Part shown: one piece after another, positions 22,574 through 36,166 of the stretch
Layout: each line of letters starts with the position of its first letter
How positions within the stretch are numbered: the stretch's first letter is position 1
Assembly: GCF_009696615.1 (NCBI RefSeq)
Contig: NZ_VULO01000008.1
Coordinates: 62,001 to 126,000, forward strand
Direction: 5' to 3'
Source: Scrofimicrobium canadense
Lineage (GTDB): Bacteria; Actinomycetota; Actinomycetes; Actinomycetales; Actinomycetaceae
DNA length: 64,000 bases
The notes under the pieces: model-generated
Databases searched by the model: none
What the model saw: the letters and a program-made list of their open reading frames with translations, nothing else
What the model was told of the DNA's origin: nothing
Made by a program: the position numbers and the translations under genes

Positions 22574-24910
22574 CTATTCGGGCCGGGATCTTCTCCAGGC
22601 GAAGATTCCTCCAACCGCGAGTGCAAGCGCCGCGCCAGCTACTATAGGTAATGCATTTGCACCAGTGTCTGCTAATTTTGACTGTCGGCTCAGAGTTCCA
22701 GATTCTTCGCGTTTACCCGTTTCTTCATCCGTTAGCCCAGGTCGGAGAGGATACGTTTCAGATTCACCGTCATCAATATCTCCAGATGAGTCCGATGACA
22801 GGTACGTAAACCTGCCTATAGGCACTTCCTTGTCGTCTACTCTCGCGACGACAGGAACCTCTCCTGCCGGATGAGCGGGGGCAAGAACTGTAAGAAGATC
22901 AACCCCTTCACTCTTCAGCACTTCTGCTTCTTTGTCTCCAAAGTAGACGTTAGAGGATTGGTCAATTCGCTCCCCAATCAGAGTCACTTCGATACCTCCG
23001 TTCTCCGAGCTCTCGGAAGGAGAAAGGGAGTTGTCAATTACATCAAGAGGTAGATGCACCACTAAATCTACGCCGTCGGCCTGCAAGGGCTCACTCATTT
23101 CCGAGTCACTCAATCCACGTCGATACACCCGAACGTCGGCTATACCTCCTCCAAAAGGGTTTTTCCCATCAAGTCGTTGCCCAATAAAGAAGCCATCCAT
23201 ACGTAGATCACTCCCCTTAGTCACTGAACCAATGGGCGCCGGGGCTTCGGCTTCTTTCTGACCATCTACCCACAAGCTAATTTGGTCATGATGCCGTCGA
23301 AACGCAATATGATGCCACTTCTGGTCAGCATAACTCGATGGAGTCTGTACGGTTCTTGTACCATTTTCGGTTCCCAAAAAGGCTCGAATTCGATTGCTAC
23401 CTGGTTCACCACGAACCCAGATTCCCGGTGTCGGCCCCTCACCTTGCAAATATGCCCAAAAGATAACTTGTTGATGGTTGAATTCACCGTAATTTACCCA
23501 TGCACTGATTGTGAAATCATCATCTGCTAGGTCGGTTGCATCACTAAAAGGCACTTCTACTCGATCATCATAGGGGTGTGCGGTAGTGAGTCCCGAAAAC
23601 TGTAGAGCACCATTGCCTTCTGGTCCGGCGCCGATTTTTGGTATCCCACGCACGTAGGCAGTGACGTCATTTTCTGACAGGTCTGGTGTTGTCCGTCCCA
23701 TTGGATACTTTGTGATCCCCTGTGCCGGGTCGTTGGGGGTGTCTAGCTCTTCCTCAGTCAATCGTGCATATCTGATTTCTTCGTACGCACTCTCCTTCCC
23801 AGCCTCATAAAGCACCCCCAATCGTCCGTCGGCTTGAATTGCCATATCCGAGTATGCAGAAGGACCCCAATGCAGGATCTTTCCTTGATTCCAAGCCTGC
23901 CAAGTCTCGGCCTCGTCGAAAGACGAACGAATCGCAAATGTCTCTCTAGATGCAGGATGGACAGGAGAGGAGAATAGTATCCTCCCAGGCAGATCTATTT
24001 CTTCTTGTCCTTTTGACCAGCGCAAGAGGGACGCCTGGATGATCGGTGCCTGCAGCCCCTCTGTAGTTTGAAAGTCGCCAGAAAATGTTAGTCCGCCATC
24101 CTCACTAATCGCATGAGCCCGATGACCAATCCGAACTCCAGCACTGTCCCGCGCCGCAACGTAAATGCCACCATTGGTCAGCTCAACCAGACTCATCTCT
24201 TGGGGCTTTATTGAAGAATCACTTGTTTCGAACAGAGCTCCAGCAGTCCAGCTGTCACCTTTGTCATCGCTATAGACGAGGCGGGCGCCACGCAGAGCCC
24301 CGCCTTCTCCCTCAAAGTTGACGGCAAAGATCAGGCGACCCGCATGGGGCCCGTTCTCTAGCTGGATACCGTGTCCTGGACCGGTAGCTAACCAGTAATC
24401 CCAGTCTGGCTCAGTCGCTTCAGGCAACGAGCGACGCTCACTCCATGTTCTTCCTCCATCGTCACTTACTTGAACAAACGGCGTGCGAATATGGTCATTC
24501 TCTGCCGGATTGTGAGTAGTCACCAGAACAATTCGACCAGTTTCACGTTCTACGATCGGAACCGGATTACCGACCGTATCGCCATCTTGCTCAGCAACCA
24601 CCTCGACTGGTCCCCAGGTCTGTCCGTTATCACTAGACCGACGCAAGACTGTGTCAATATTGCCTTTGTCTGCGCAACTGGAAGTACGGCCTTCAGCAAA
24701 AGCCAGTAGTTCTCCCTCGTTGGTGGTGACAAGTGCAGGAATGCGATAGCAAAAATACCCCTCTTGTCCGCGTGAGAACAGGACTTGTTGGTCAATCTCA
24801 TCAATCGCATCAGCACCGGCCGTTCCTGAAATGAACAACGATAGCCCCAGTACGCAGCCAACCGCTATCCCCACTCGTCTTACAATCATCCGCTTGTTTG
24901 GGTTAATCAT
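22574..24910 (-). CDS. Wall-anchored exo-alpha-sialidase with LamG domain
   Basis: A 778-residue secreted sialidase (GH33). Residues 1-33 form a signal peptide. The catalytic propeller follows, with R56 in the YRIP motif, four Asp-boxes (about 92-99, 149-156, 214-221, 269-276), an acid/base aspartate in SSCADKGNID, and AYSDMAIQADGRLGVLYEAG with the nucleophile-type tyrosine. Residues about 430-640 are a LamG/concanavalin-like domain (DDFTISAWVNYGEF, KWHHIAFRRHHDQISLWVDG, DVRVYRRGLSDSE), then a short spacer. The C-terminus has LADTG (about 746-750), a hydrophobic segment and RRSR, a sorting signal of LAxTG form. It releases sialic acid from host glycans at the surface. It is the last gene of the nan operon, nine bases after the binding protein. 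Confidence 0.95.
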   Translation of the reverse strand: MINPNKRMIVRRVGIAVGCVLGLSLFISGTAGADAIDEIDQQVLFSRGQEGYFCYRIPALVTTNEGELLAFAEGRTSSCADKGNIDTVLRRSSDNGQTWGPVEVVAEQDGDTVGNPVPIVERETGRIVLVTTHNPAENDHIRTPFVQVSDDGGRTWSERRSLPEATEPDWDYWLATGPGHGIQLENGPHAGRLIFAVNFEGEGGALRGARLVYSDDKGDSWTAGALFETSDSSIKPQEMSLVELTNGGIYVAARDSAGVRIGHRAHAISEDGGLTFSGDFQTTEGLQAPIIQASLLRWSKGQEEIDLPGRILFSSPVHPASRETFAIRSSFDEAETWQAWNQGKILHWGPSAYSDMAIQADGRLGVLYEAGKESAYEEIRYARLTEEELDTPNDPAQGITKYPMGRTTPDLSENDVTAYVRGIPKIGAGPEGNGALQFSGLTTAHPYDDRVEVPFSDATDLADDDFTISAWVNYGEFNHQQVIFWAYLQGEGPTPGIWVRGEPGSNRIRAFLGTENGTRTVQTPSSYADQKWHHIAFRRHHDQISLWVDGQKEAEAPAPIGSVTKGSDLRMDGFFIGQRLDGKNPFGGGIADVRVYRRGLSDSEMSEPLQADGVDLVVHLPLDVIDNSLSPSESSENGGIEVTLIGERIDQSSNVYFGDKEAEVLKSEGVDLLTVLAPAHPAGEVPVVARVDDKEVPIGRFTYLSSDSSGDIDDGESETYPLRPGLTDEETGKREESGTLSRQSKLADTGANALPIVAGAALALAVGGIFAWRRSRPE

Positions 24911-24919
24911 CAGAACTCC

Positions 24920-26266
24920 TTACTTCATTGCAAAGCCCTGATCGGCCCCATATTGCGTCAATAATGACTGCCAGTCTTCCAATCCCTGTTGCAGTGTGGT
25001 CTTACCAACATATGCCTGCCCGACGGTATCTCCGAACACTGAATTCGCATAAACCTGGAAAGGAAGGAATGACCATCCCTCAGCCACTGCGTTGGCAGAG
25101 TCAACGAAAATCTCATTCGCCTTTTGCCCACCGAAATATTCGAATTCGCGGTTTTTAAACTCCTCAGAGTTCAGCTCAGCAGTCGTGGCAGGAAATGCAC
25201 CCAGTTCAACCCGAGTTTTTACCCCCCCTCCCAGATTTGCGTATTCGAGGAAGGCATAGGCTAATTCTGCATTCGGAGTTCCCTCCATAATGGCCAAAGA
25301 GCTGCCTCCATTTTCAGCGCTGGTCCGCTGGTCAGCCTCCCACTGAGGAATCATGGCCACTCGCCAATCACCAGAGCCAGTTGGAACTCCTGACTCCAAA
25401 TTCGCGGGCATCCACGCTCCGGCTACCAAAGTCGCGATCGAGCCATCAGCCAATCCCTGATACCACTCGTCAGACCATAAACTGAATGGTGCAAGCAAGT
25501 CCTCATCAATGAGCGTTTGCCACATATCGGTATACTTGTGCACACCAGCCTCATCAAAGTTGATCGATACATCCGTCCCCTCAACTTGAAACGGTCTTCC
25601 GCCGGCCTGCCAGATTAGCGCCTGAGTTACGCCCGCATTACCGGTATCGGTCATGATGTATGCCTTGGCATTGCTTTTCTTTAGTGCTCGCCCAGCCTCG
25701 ACGAATTCCTCCCAGGTAGTTGGAACTTCAACACCGTTTTCCTCAAATAGCGTCGCATTGTAGAACAATGCAATAGGACCGGAGTCCATAGGCATTCCAT
25801 AGATTCCCTCGCCAAACTGGACAGAGTTCCAAGGGCCCGGACTGAATTTTCCATCGAGATCGGCGGCACCGAATTGGTTTAAGTCAACGAGGGAACCCGG
25901 TAACGCAAACTGAGGAATCGCAAAATACTCGACTTGGGCGATGTCGGGGATCCCCGATCCAGCAGCGATTGCATTTTGAAGTGCTGCGTAATGGTCATTT
26001 CCGGAACCGGCATTGACCAAGTTAACCTTGACCCCAGGATTATCCGCTTCAAAATCCGCGACGACATCTTTGAGTGTTCCCTCCCAGGACCAAATGGTGA
26101 TTTCACCCCCTTGCGCAAGCGCCTCATCTGACGAGGCGGTTGTTCCGCTTTCTGCTATTTCGTTATTTCCGCCTCCATTGGCAGAACATCCGGCTAAAGT
26201 AAGTGCTCCAGCAGTGAGGAGTGCCGCAACCGTGATGGGCAGTTGCGCCCATTTTGAAATATTCAT
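24920..26266 (-). CDS. Sialic acid-type ABC transporter, solute-binding lipoprotein
   Basis: A 448-residue family 1 (CUT1) sugar-binding lipoprotein. The signal peptide ends in the lipobox LTLAGC with the lipidated C27. ITIWSWEGTLKDVVADFEADNPGVKVNLVNAGSGNDHYAALQNAIAAGSGIPDIAQVEYF is typical of the family. The ATG at 26266 has AGGAGAA upstream. It lies between two permease genes and the sialidase, so sialic acid or a sialylated oligosaccharide is the likely ligand. No ATPase gene is present in the operon. Confidence 0.88.
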   Translation of the reverse strand: MNISKWAQLPITVAALLTAGALTLAGCSANGGGNNEIAESGTTASSDEALAQGGEITIWSWEGTLKDVVADFEADNPGVKVNLVNAGSGNDHYAALQNAIAAGSGIPDIAQVEYFAIPQFALPGSLVDLNQFGAADLDGKFSPGPWNSVQFGEGIYGMPMDSGPIALFYNATLFEENGVEVPTTWEEFVEAGRALKKSNAKAYIMTDTGNAGVTQALIWQAGGRPFQVEGTDVSINFDEAGVHKYTDMWQTLIDEDLLAPFSLWSDEWYQGLADGSIATLVAGAWMPANLESGVPTGSGDWRVAMIPQWEADQRTSAENGGSSLAIMEGTPNAELAYAFLEYANLGGGVKTRVELGAFPATTAELNSEEFKNREFEYFGGQKANEIFVDSANAVAEGWSFLPFQVYANSVFGDTVGQAYVGKTTLQQGLEDWQSLLTQYGADQGFAMK

Positions 26267-26336
26267 TTTATTCTCCTTTTCTTCATTTTTAGGTGCAGTT
26301 AGTTCTGCCCCTTTGACGGGGCCAATAGGTAGTGGG

Positions 26337-27287
26337 TTATTTATCAGAACCGGCGGTGAGACCCGACTGCCAATACCTCTGCAGGAAAAGAAATGCTGCA
26401 ATCAGTGGCAGAATCGTGAGTAACGAACCAGTAATCACAAGGTCATAAACGACCTCACCTCCAGCAGTTGCTGCCTGTTGGCTCCACGAGTTCAACCCCA
26501 ACGTCAGTGGATACCATGTGGGATCTTTTAACATAATCAGCGGTAAGAAATAGTTATTCCAAGTGCCTACTGTGGTGAACAGAAGGACCGTAACGGTGCC
26601 AGGAGCCAATAACGGCAAAGACACCATAAAGAAAGTTCGAATTTCTCCTGCACCATCAATGCGAGCGGCTTCCAGGAGCTCAGTGGGGATAGCTTCAGAC
26701 GCATAGACCCACATCAAATACAATCCAAAAGGCGAGATCAACGACGGAATAATCACAGCCCAAGGAGTATTTGTCAACCCCAGTTTTGAAAACATCAAAA
26801 ACGTCGGGACGGCCAAGGCAGTTCCAGGAACCGCAACTGCACCAATGATGATGGCGAACACAGCTTTTTTTCCAGGAAAATTGAACTTGGCCAGTGCATA
26901 TCCACCTAGAATGGATAGTAGGGTTGCACCTCCGGCACCAACCACCACATACATGAGCGTATTTCCGAACCAAGTGAGAAAGATTCCATCGTCATATGAG
27001 AAAGTCCGTGCAATATTAGAAAAGAGATTGAAATCATCCGCGAACCAAAGGCCAAAAGACGAAAATAGCCCCGACTGAGCCTTTGTCGAGTTGACGACAA
27101 GCCAAAAGATTGGCAACAAACTATAAATAACTACTATCGCTGTCAAGAATGTCAATAGCGGACTTCGTCGAGGGCGCCGGTCAGGCCGCAACGTCGAATA
27201 CCCCGCATTCTTCCTCGCCAGTGGGCTACTGCGCCGCTTCGACAGCAATTTGTTCTCATTAATCGACGGACTAGTAATAGCAGACAT
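26337..27287 (-). CDS. ABC transporter permease, MalG type
   Basis: A 316-residue inner-membrane permease with six predicted membrane segments and a long polar N-terminus. The EAA loop that contacts the ATPase is present as ELLEAARIDGAGEIRTFFMVSLPLLAPG. The ATG at 27287 has AAGGA eight bases upstream and starts one base after the stop of the other permease. It forms the membrane channel with that permease and the binding protein downstream, for uptake of sialic acid by context. Confidence 0.9.
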   Translation of the reverse strand: MSAITSPSINENKLLSKRRSSPLARKNAGYSTLRPDRRPRRSPLLTFLTAIVVIYSLLPIFWLVVNSTKAQSGLFSSFGLWFADDFNLFSNIARTFSYDDGIFLTWFGNTLMYVVVGAGGATLLSILGGYALAKFNFPGKKAVFAIIIGAVAVPGTALAVPTFLMFSKLGLTNTPWAVIIPSLISPFGLYLMWVYASEAIPTELLEAARIDGAGEIRTFFMVSLPLLAPGTVTVLLFTTVGTWNNYFLPLIMLKDPTWYPLTLGLNSWSQQAATAGGEVVYDLVITGSLLTILPLIAAFLFLQRYWQSGLTAGSDK

Positions 27288-27288
27288 G

Positions 27289-28206
27289 TCAGATGTCCTT
27301 TCGCATGCCACGCAGCTGAACGACGTAAGCAATCACCATAGTGACTATTCCCATCACGATGGCGACAGTGGCAGCATAGTTATATTGCTGCCCCGAAAAC
27401 GACAGAGAATACGCATACATATTGGGAGTGAACCCTGTCGTAATCGCATTGGGAGCAAGATTTTTCATAATGTTCGGCTCGTTGAACAACTGGAAACTAC
27501 CTATGATGGAGAAAATCGTTGCCACCACCATGGCTCCACGAATAGCTGGCAATTTTATGGCCCAAACCATTGTTATCTCTGAGGCACCGTCAATACGGGC
27601 GGCTTCATAGAGCGACGGATTAATTGTTCGCAATGCCGAATAGAAGATAAGCATGTTATAGCCAACATATTCCCAAGTTACGATGTTTCCAATGGATGCT
27701 AATACCAAATCTGAGGAAAGTGGATTAGGAAGCGACCAGCTAAACATTTCATTGAGATTCCCGACGAGTCCGAACTGGGTCCCGTACATAAACCCCCACA
27801 TCAAAGTAGCGACTACGCCGGGAACTGCATACGGCATGAAAATTGAGAGTCGGAAAAAACTCTTTCCCCACAATCGACCAGAGTCAATAGCTAATGCAAC
27901 CAACATGGCAATTCCAAGCATGATTGGCACCTGAACGATTAGAAAAACACTAACACGGCCCAACGCCTGCAGGAACTGACCGTCAGAAAAAACGCGCAGA
28001 TAATTATCAAGACCCACAAAAATCTGACCGCCAACAAGTGGATTGCGGTAAAGACTTAGATATATCGAATAAATAATAGGTAAAATAAAAACTAACAGGA
28101 ATATCAGCATAAAAGGTCCCATGAAGACCCATCCTGACCATCTTCCCGCCACGGTTCTCTTACGCACCCGCACATTCGGGTCGACCGTGATTGACTTCGT
28201 TGTCAT
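27289..28206 (-). CDS. ABC transporter permease, MalF type
   Basis: A 305-residue permease with six predicted membrane segments. WSGWVFMGPFMLIFLLVFILPIIYSIYLSLYRN is the usual start of this class, and the EAA loop is SLYEAARIDGASEITMVWAIKLPAIRGAM. It is 28 bases after nanA on the same strand. It pairs with the next gene. Both need an ATPase encoded elsewhere, as the operon has none. Confidence 0.9.
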   Translation of the reverse strand: MTTKSITVDPNVRVRKRTVAGRWSGWVFMGPFMLIFLLVFILPIIYSIYLSLYRNPLVGGQIFVGLDNYLRVFSDGQFLQALGRVSVFLIVQVPIMLGIAMLVALAIDSGRLWGKSFFRLSIFMPYAVPGVVATLMWGFMYGTQFGLVGNLNEMFSWSLPNPLSSDLVLASIGNIVTWEYVGYNMLIFYSALRTINPSLYEAARIDGASEITMVWAIKLPAIRGAMVVATIFSIIGSFQLFNEPNIMKNLAPNAITTGFTPNMYAYSLSFSGQQYNYAATVAIVMGIVTMVIAYVVQLRGMRKDI

Positions 28207-28234
28207 ATGATTCCGATCCGTCTCGTGTCGATTT

Positions 28235-29115
28235 TCATCTCATAGGTAATAGCGAAAATGCTCTATCTGTTTCAACTGCCGCAAGTTCTTGGATCTCCGG
28301 AGTGGTTGGAGGCAGTGGCCGCCGTGATTGCCCAGTTTCGATTCCAAGATGCACCAAAGACGCCCGAAGAAAAGCTAAGAAGTTACCAGCATTCATGACA
28401 GCGATGTAACGATTAGCTCGTTGTTGAAGATCACTGGCTTGTTCCATATCTTGCTGTGCAAAAGCTTCGGCGATGCCGCGGTAAAGGCCTCCAATGACGT
28501 TGTAGGTCGACCCCACTCCGCCATCTGCTCCTAGGGCCAAGCCTCCTAACAAAACTTCATCCGAGCCGTTGAGGATTGTGAATCCTTCCGGTGCCATACC
28601 AACAAGCTCCGTCAGAGGATACAAATCTGTAGAGGTGTATTTGATTCCCTGCAGAACTCCCTCGGCCCCAAGCTGAGTAAAAAACCGAGGACTCAGTTCT
28701 TGATGGGTTCGCGAAGGGATGTGGTAGGCAAATAGCGGAAGATCGGTTGCCCGTGCGATTGTGGTGTAGAAGTCTCTGCAGTCAGCTTCGCTGTACTGAT
28801 AGTAGATGGGGCTAACCGCACTTAATGCGTCCACGCCCACTTCAGCAGCATATCTGGCAAGTTCAATCGATTCTGCAGTGTTGAGAGCCGACACATGAGC
28901 ATAGACTTTCGCGCGACCGTCAACATGTTGGACTGCAGCAGCAATCGTTCGTTTGCGTTCCTCAATTGACTGAGTAAAAGCCTCACCGGTAGAACCTGAC
29001 ACGAAAAGACCGTCAATCCCCTGGGAGAGAACATAATCTATAAGTTCCTTTTGTCTACCGACATCAACGGAGCCGTTTTCGTCATAACAAGCTATGAGGG
29101 CGGCAAGCAGTGTAG

Positions 29116-29119
<4 letters not shown>
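28235..29119 (-). CDS. nanA: N-acetylneuraminate lyase
   Basis: A 294-residue class I aldolase of the DHDPS/NAL family that splits N-acetylneuraminate to N-acetylmannosamine and pyruvate. Visible are GSTGEAF (42-48, carboxylate-binding), Y132 in FAYHIPSRT, the Schiff-base lysine K160 in GIKYTSTD, and NGSDEVLLGGLALGADGGVGSTYN. The last two stretches separate lyases from dihydrodipicolinate synthases. Its ATG overlaps the stop of the upstream GntR gene by four bases. The following steps (nanE, nanK, nagAB) are not in the window. Confidence 0.93.
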
Positions 29120-32910
<3,791 letters not shown>

Positions 32911-33276
32911 CACGTAGCTGCAGTCCAGTAGCTGCGGGACAGCCGTCACATGCAAGACCGCATCAGAATACTCGACTGCCTCTGCAACTCTCAATACTTC
33001 GGCGAGAAACCTGCAGAAAATGAAGTTCCGACCCCAGTTGCATCAGGTACAGCTTCCCTAACAGCGGCGATTGAATCAGTTGACTGCAGTCTCAGCAAGA
33101 GGCCTCTAACCACACCGTCATGAGTAAGCTAAGCAGGCATGGAATAATACTTGCGCACGACATTGTGCTATATGAAAATGGCGTTCTGGATGTTCGGTCG
33201 AGAGTTCCGAGGCCGGATCAGCTAGGAGTCGAGGATATCGCGGGTGAGTGGAAGCTGGTTGAGTGGCGACCTGGGA
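32911..33276. other. Region without a convincing gene (366 bases)
   Basis: Between the beta-galactosidase and the LacI gene. An open frame of 62 codons from 33120 runs into the end of the LacI gene on the other strand; it has no ribosome site and resembles nothing I know. No clear terminator is seen for either convergent gene; the repeat GTAGCTGC occurs twice near 32914-32935. The sequence may be a degraded gene. Confidence 0.4.
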
Positions 33277-34281
33277 CTACTGGCACCCGCACGATTGTCG
33301 GACTGTGAGTGAGACGGGAAATACTTGGTGGTCTATATCTGTTGATTTTGGACGTAGAACTCCTGCGACAGCCGCCTCAGCCATCGCTTGGACGGGCTGA
33401 GTTACCGAAGATAATGGCGGAGAGCTATATCGAGCCGCGTCCGTTCCATCGAAACATATGACAGCTATGTCGTCGGGCGCATGCAAGCCTCTAAGGCTCA
33501 GAGCGCTAAGAAAACCGACCGCCATCATGTCAGAGAAACAAAAGACTGCATCGGGTAGCTGTCCCCGGTCCAGTAAGACTTGGGCTGCTTCAAAGCCTCC
33601 CCTCATTGACCAAGCAGTTATTACCGACTTCTGCTCTGGCAAACCAGCAGCCTCCATGGCTCTCTGATACCCAATAAGGCGGGAGTTGCGCTCTCCCGCA
33701 TGCATGGGGCCGAATACGGGGACGACCGTTCGCGCGCCATGACTGATGAGGTGCTCGGTTGCTATGAATCCCCCTTCCTCAAAGTCCGGGCAGATTGTCA
33801 CCAGACCTTTCAAAGGACTTTGCCGATCCATAAGTACTGCTGGAACCGATAGGTTGCGTTCCATCCACTCGATCTCAGAGGTGTAGGTCATGAGGCTAAT
33901 AACCCCGTCCACCCCACGACCAATCATGTCGTTGAGCGTTTGCTCCTCCATGCGGGCCGCACCGCGAGCATGAGCAAGAAGCATCGATAAATCCCGCGCG
34001 GCCAACGCGTCTTCAAGTGCTTGCACTATTGCCGCATGGAACATGTTCTGCACATTAGGAACCATCACACCGTAGGTAAAAGAGGCCCCAAGACTCAACG
34101 CCCGGGCGCGCGCATTGGGTCTAAAGCCCAGTTGGTCGATGGCCCAACGCACGCGCGCTCGGGTGTCTTCAGCAACCGGCCGTGGACCGTCGTTGATGAC
34201 GTAACTTACTACCGCCGTGCTAACCTGAGCCAGTCGAGCAACATCTTCGCGAGTGACTGCACGCCTTTTGGCCGCGCCCAT
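33277..34281 (-). CDS. LacI-family regulator of the alpha-galactosidase operon
   Basis: A 334-residue LacI regulator. The helix-turn-helix REDVARLAQVSTAVVSYVINDGPRPVAEDTRARV is near residues 10-45 and the ligand domain follows (TYGVMVPNVQNMF, VICFDGTDAARYSSPPLSSVTQPVQAMAEAA). The C-terminus is CGCQ, as in several actinobacterial LacI proteins that end in a cysteine pair. AGGAGG stands eight bases before the ATG. It is the last gene of the operon of alpha-galactosidase and ABC transporter and most likely represses it until an alpha-galactoside is present. Confidence 0.9.
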   Translation of the reverse strand: MGAAKRRAVTREDVARLAQVSTAVVSYVINDGPRPVAEDTRARVRWAIDQLGFRPNARARALSLGASFTYGVMVPNVQNMFHAAIVQALEDALAARDLSMLLAHARGAARMEEQTLNDMIGRGVDGVISLMTYTSEIEWMERNLSVPAVLMDRQSPLKGLVTICPDFEEGGFIATEHLISHGARTVVPVFGPMHAGERNSRLIGYQRAMEAAGLPEQKSVITAWSMRGGFEAAQVLLDRGQLPDAVFCFSDMMAVGFLSALSLRGLHAPDDIAVICFDGTDAARYSSPPLSSVTQPVQAMAEAAVAGVLRPKSTDIDHQVFPVSLTVRQSCGCQ

Positions 34282-34324
34282 GTGCAGACCTCCTGCAGAG
34301 TCTTAGTACTGAGAAACTCCTATT

Positions 34325-35167
34325 TTACTTCACGGCGCCGTCAGTCATACCTTTCATAAAATAGCGCTGCAAGAAGAGGTAAATAACGAGAACTGGAAGC
34401 ACGCCCATCATCGATCCTGCGATCGCAGCGTTGACATTGGACCCTGCTGAGCCAAAGAACGACGCAATTGCGGGAGCCAAAGGACGGGTTTCATCTGTAG
34501 TCATGATGTAGGTTGACAGGGCAAACTCATTCCATATTGCCGTACCTGTCAAGATAATGACGCTGATCGTCACGGGCTTCATCATCGGTAAGACAACTGA
34601 AAAATACGTCCGTAGTTTTCCTGCACCATCAATCCTGGCAGCTTCTTCCATACTCTCAGGAATTCCGCGAAGGCTCTGTGTGTAAAGAAAAATTGCCTGC
34701 GGGAGCGCTAAAGCAGCCAGCGGCAAAATAAGACCTGGATAGGTGTTCATGAGTCCCAGACTCTTCAACAGGCGTATTAATGGGACCAGAATACTCAAGG
34801 GAGGAATCATCATCACGGCGAGGGTCCCCAGGAGTATCCAGCGATTTCCACTGGTTCTTCGTCTGGCCAAAGGATATGACGCCAGCCCTCCCAGGACGAC
34901 AACAATCAGAGTTGCACCTAGCGTGACGATGACAGAATTGATTATTGCTTGACCAATATGGCCTGCGCCCCATGCAATCGCAAAGTTTTCAAGAGTGCCA
35001 CTAGAAAACGGAAGTGCCCACACTGATCCTTGGTCGTGGGGGTCTTTGAATGCTGTGACTAATCCCAAGTAGAAAGGAATAAGCTGAACTAGGACAACGA
35101 TGAGTAAGAGCGCAACGACGAGTGTAGGGGTACCTGGTTGTTTGACCTTTACTTTATCCATCACCAT
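34325..35167 (-). CDS. ABC transporter permease, MalG type
   Basis: A 280-residue permease with six predicted membrane segments and the EAA loop SMEEAARIDGAGKLRTYFSVVLPMMKP. The end of the previous gene and the start here overlap in the sequence GTGATGGTGATG. Of four possible starts I chose the ATG at 35167, five bases after AGGA. It pairs with the next gene upstream for uptake of alpha-galactosides such as raffinose or melibiose, by context. Confidence 0.9.
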   Translation of the reverse strand: MVMDKVKVKQPGTPTLVVALLLIVVLVQLIPFYLGLVTAFKDPHDQGSVWALPFSSGTLENFAIAWGAGHIGQAIINSVIVTLGATLIVVVLGGLASYPLARRRTSGNRWILLGTLAVMMIPPLSILVPLIRLLKSLGLMNTYPGLILPLAALALPQAIFLYTQSLRGIPESMEEAARIDGAGKLRTYFSVVLPMMKPVTISVIILTGTAIWNEFALSTYIMTTDETRPLAPAIASFFGSAGSNVNAAIAGSMMGVLPVLVIYLFLQRYFMKGMTDGAVK

Positions 35168-36075
35168 CACATTCCTATCCGATTTGCGCGCAGATCAAGC
35201 CATTTGTTGGTAAACACAGTAAAGATGGCAATTACGAGGAAGAGGATCACTCCCTGTGCCGCCGCGTATCCCGCAGCTTGGCTACCGAAATACGTCCGAC
35301 CAATGAGCGTGGATACGGAGTTTGTGGCAAATCCCGGTCCCCCATCAGTGAGCACTTTGACAATGTCAAACAGCTTCAAACCGCCTATGAGATTGAGGAC
35401 GACAGACGAGGCAAAGGCCGGGTGAAGCATGGGCCAGGAGATTTTTGTGAAACGCTGCCATGGACTGACACCGTCCAATGCTGCAGCCTCATAGATTTCT
35501 TGGGGAATAGCCTGCAAACCCGACAGATAGATGATCATAGAGACGCCAACAAACTGCATCGAGTTAATGAACACGATTACCACAATTGCAAATCCTGGAT
35601 CAGCTAGCCAGGCAACCGCCCCTCCCCCAAAAGCTTCCATAATGTCGTTGAGGGCACCTTGACGGTACCGAAAAATCAAGTAGTAAAAGGTTCCCATGAC
35701 GACGGGTGAGATCAATACTGGCAAATAGACAATTGCGCGCATCACATTAGTGTTGCGTCCAGCACGATCAAGCAGTACTGCCAAAAAGAGACCAACAATC
35801 TGTTGGATGATGGTTGATCCGATACCAAAAATAAAAGTATTGCGAAGAGCCACCATAAAATTCGGGTCTGACCACAGTCGCTGATAGTTTTGCCAACCAA
35901 CGTCTGCGTACGAGGGCGAATATCCGTCCCAGTTGGTGAAAGACAAAATCGCACCCTGAATTACGGGCCACACCAGGAATACTGCAAACATCGCAAGTGC
36001 GGGGAAATACATCAGGTTAATGGAGGCCCCTCGCAAGCGGTTGGACTTTCGAAGTGTCATTGTTTGGACACTCAC
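35167..36075 (-). CDS. ABC transporter permease, MalF type
   Basis: A 302-residue permease with six predicted membrane segments (INLMYFPALAMFAVFLVWPVIQGAILSFTNWDG at the start) and the EAA loop EIYEAAALDGVSPWQRFTKISWPMLHP. The start is a GTG at 36075, supported by AAGGAG six bases upstream. It lies 91 bases after the binding-protein gene in the same operon. No ATPase gene accompanies it. Confidence 0.9.
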   Translation of the reverse strand: MSVQTMTLRKSNRLRGASINLMYFPALAMFAVFLVWPVIQGAILSFTNWDGYSPSYADVGWQNYQRLWSDPNFMVALRNTFIFGIGSTIIQQIVGLFLAVLLDRAGRNTNVMRAIVYLPVLISPVVMGTFYYLIFRYRQGALNDIMEAFGGGAVAWLADPGFAIVVIVFINSMQFVGVSMIIYLSGLQAIPQEIYEAAALDGVSPWQRFTKISWPMLHPAFASSVVLNLIGGLKLFDIVKVLTDGGPGFATNSVSTLIGRTYFGSQAAGYAAAQGVILFLVIAIFTVFTNKWLDLRANRIGM

Positions 36076-36166
36076 CTTGCGCTCCTTCTATCCGTGTCAG
36101 CATCGTTGCTGACGAAAAGATACGGTGGCACTCAAAGGATCTTTTCTCCCGAATGCCACCGCAGGG

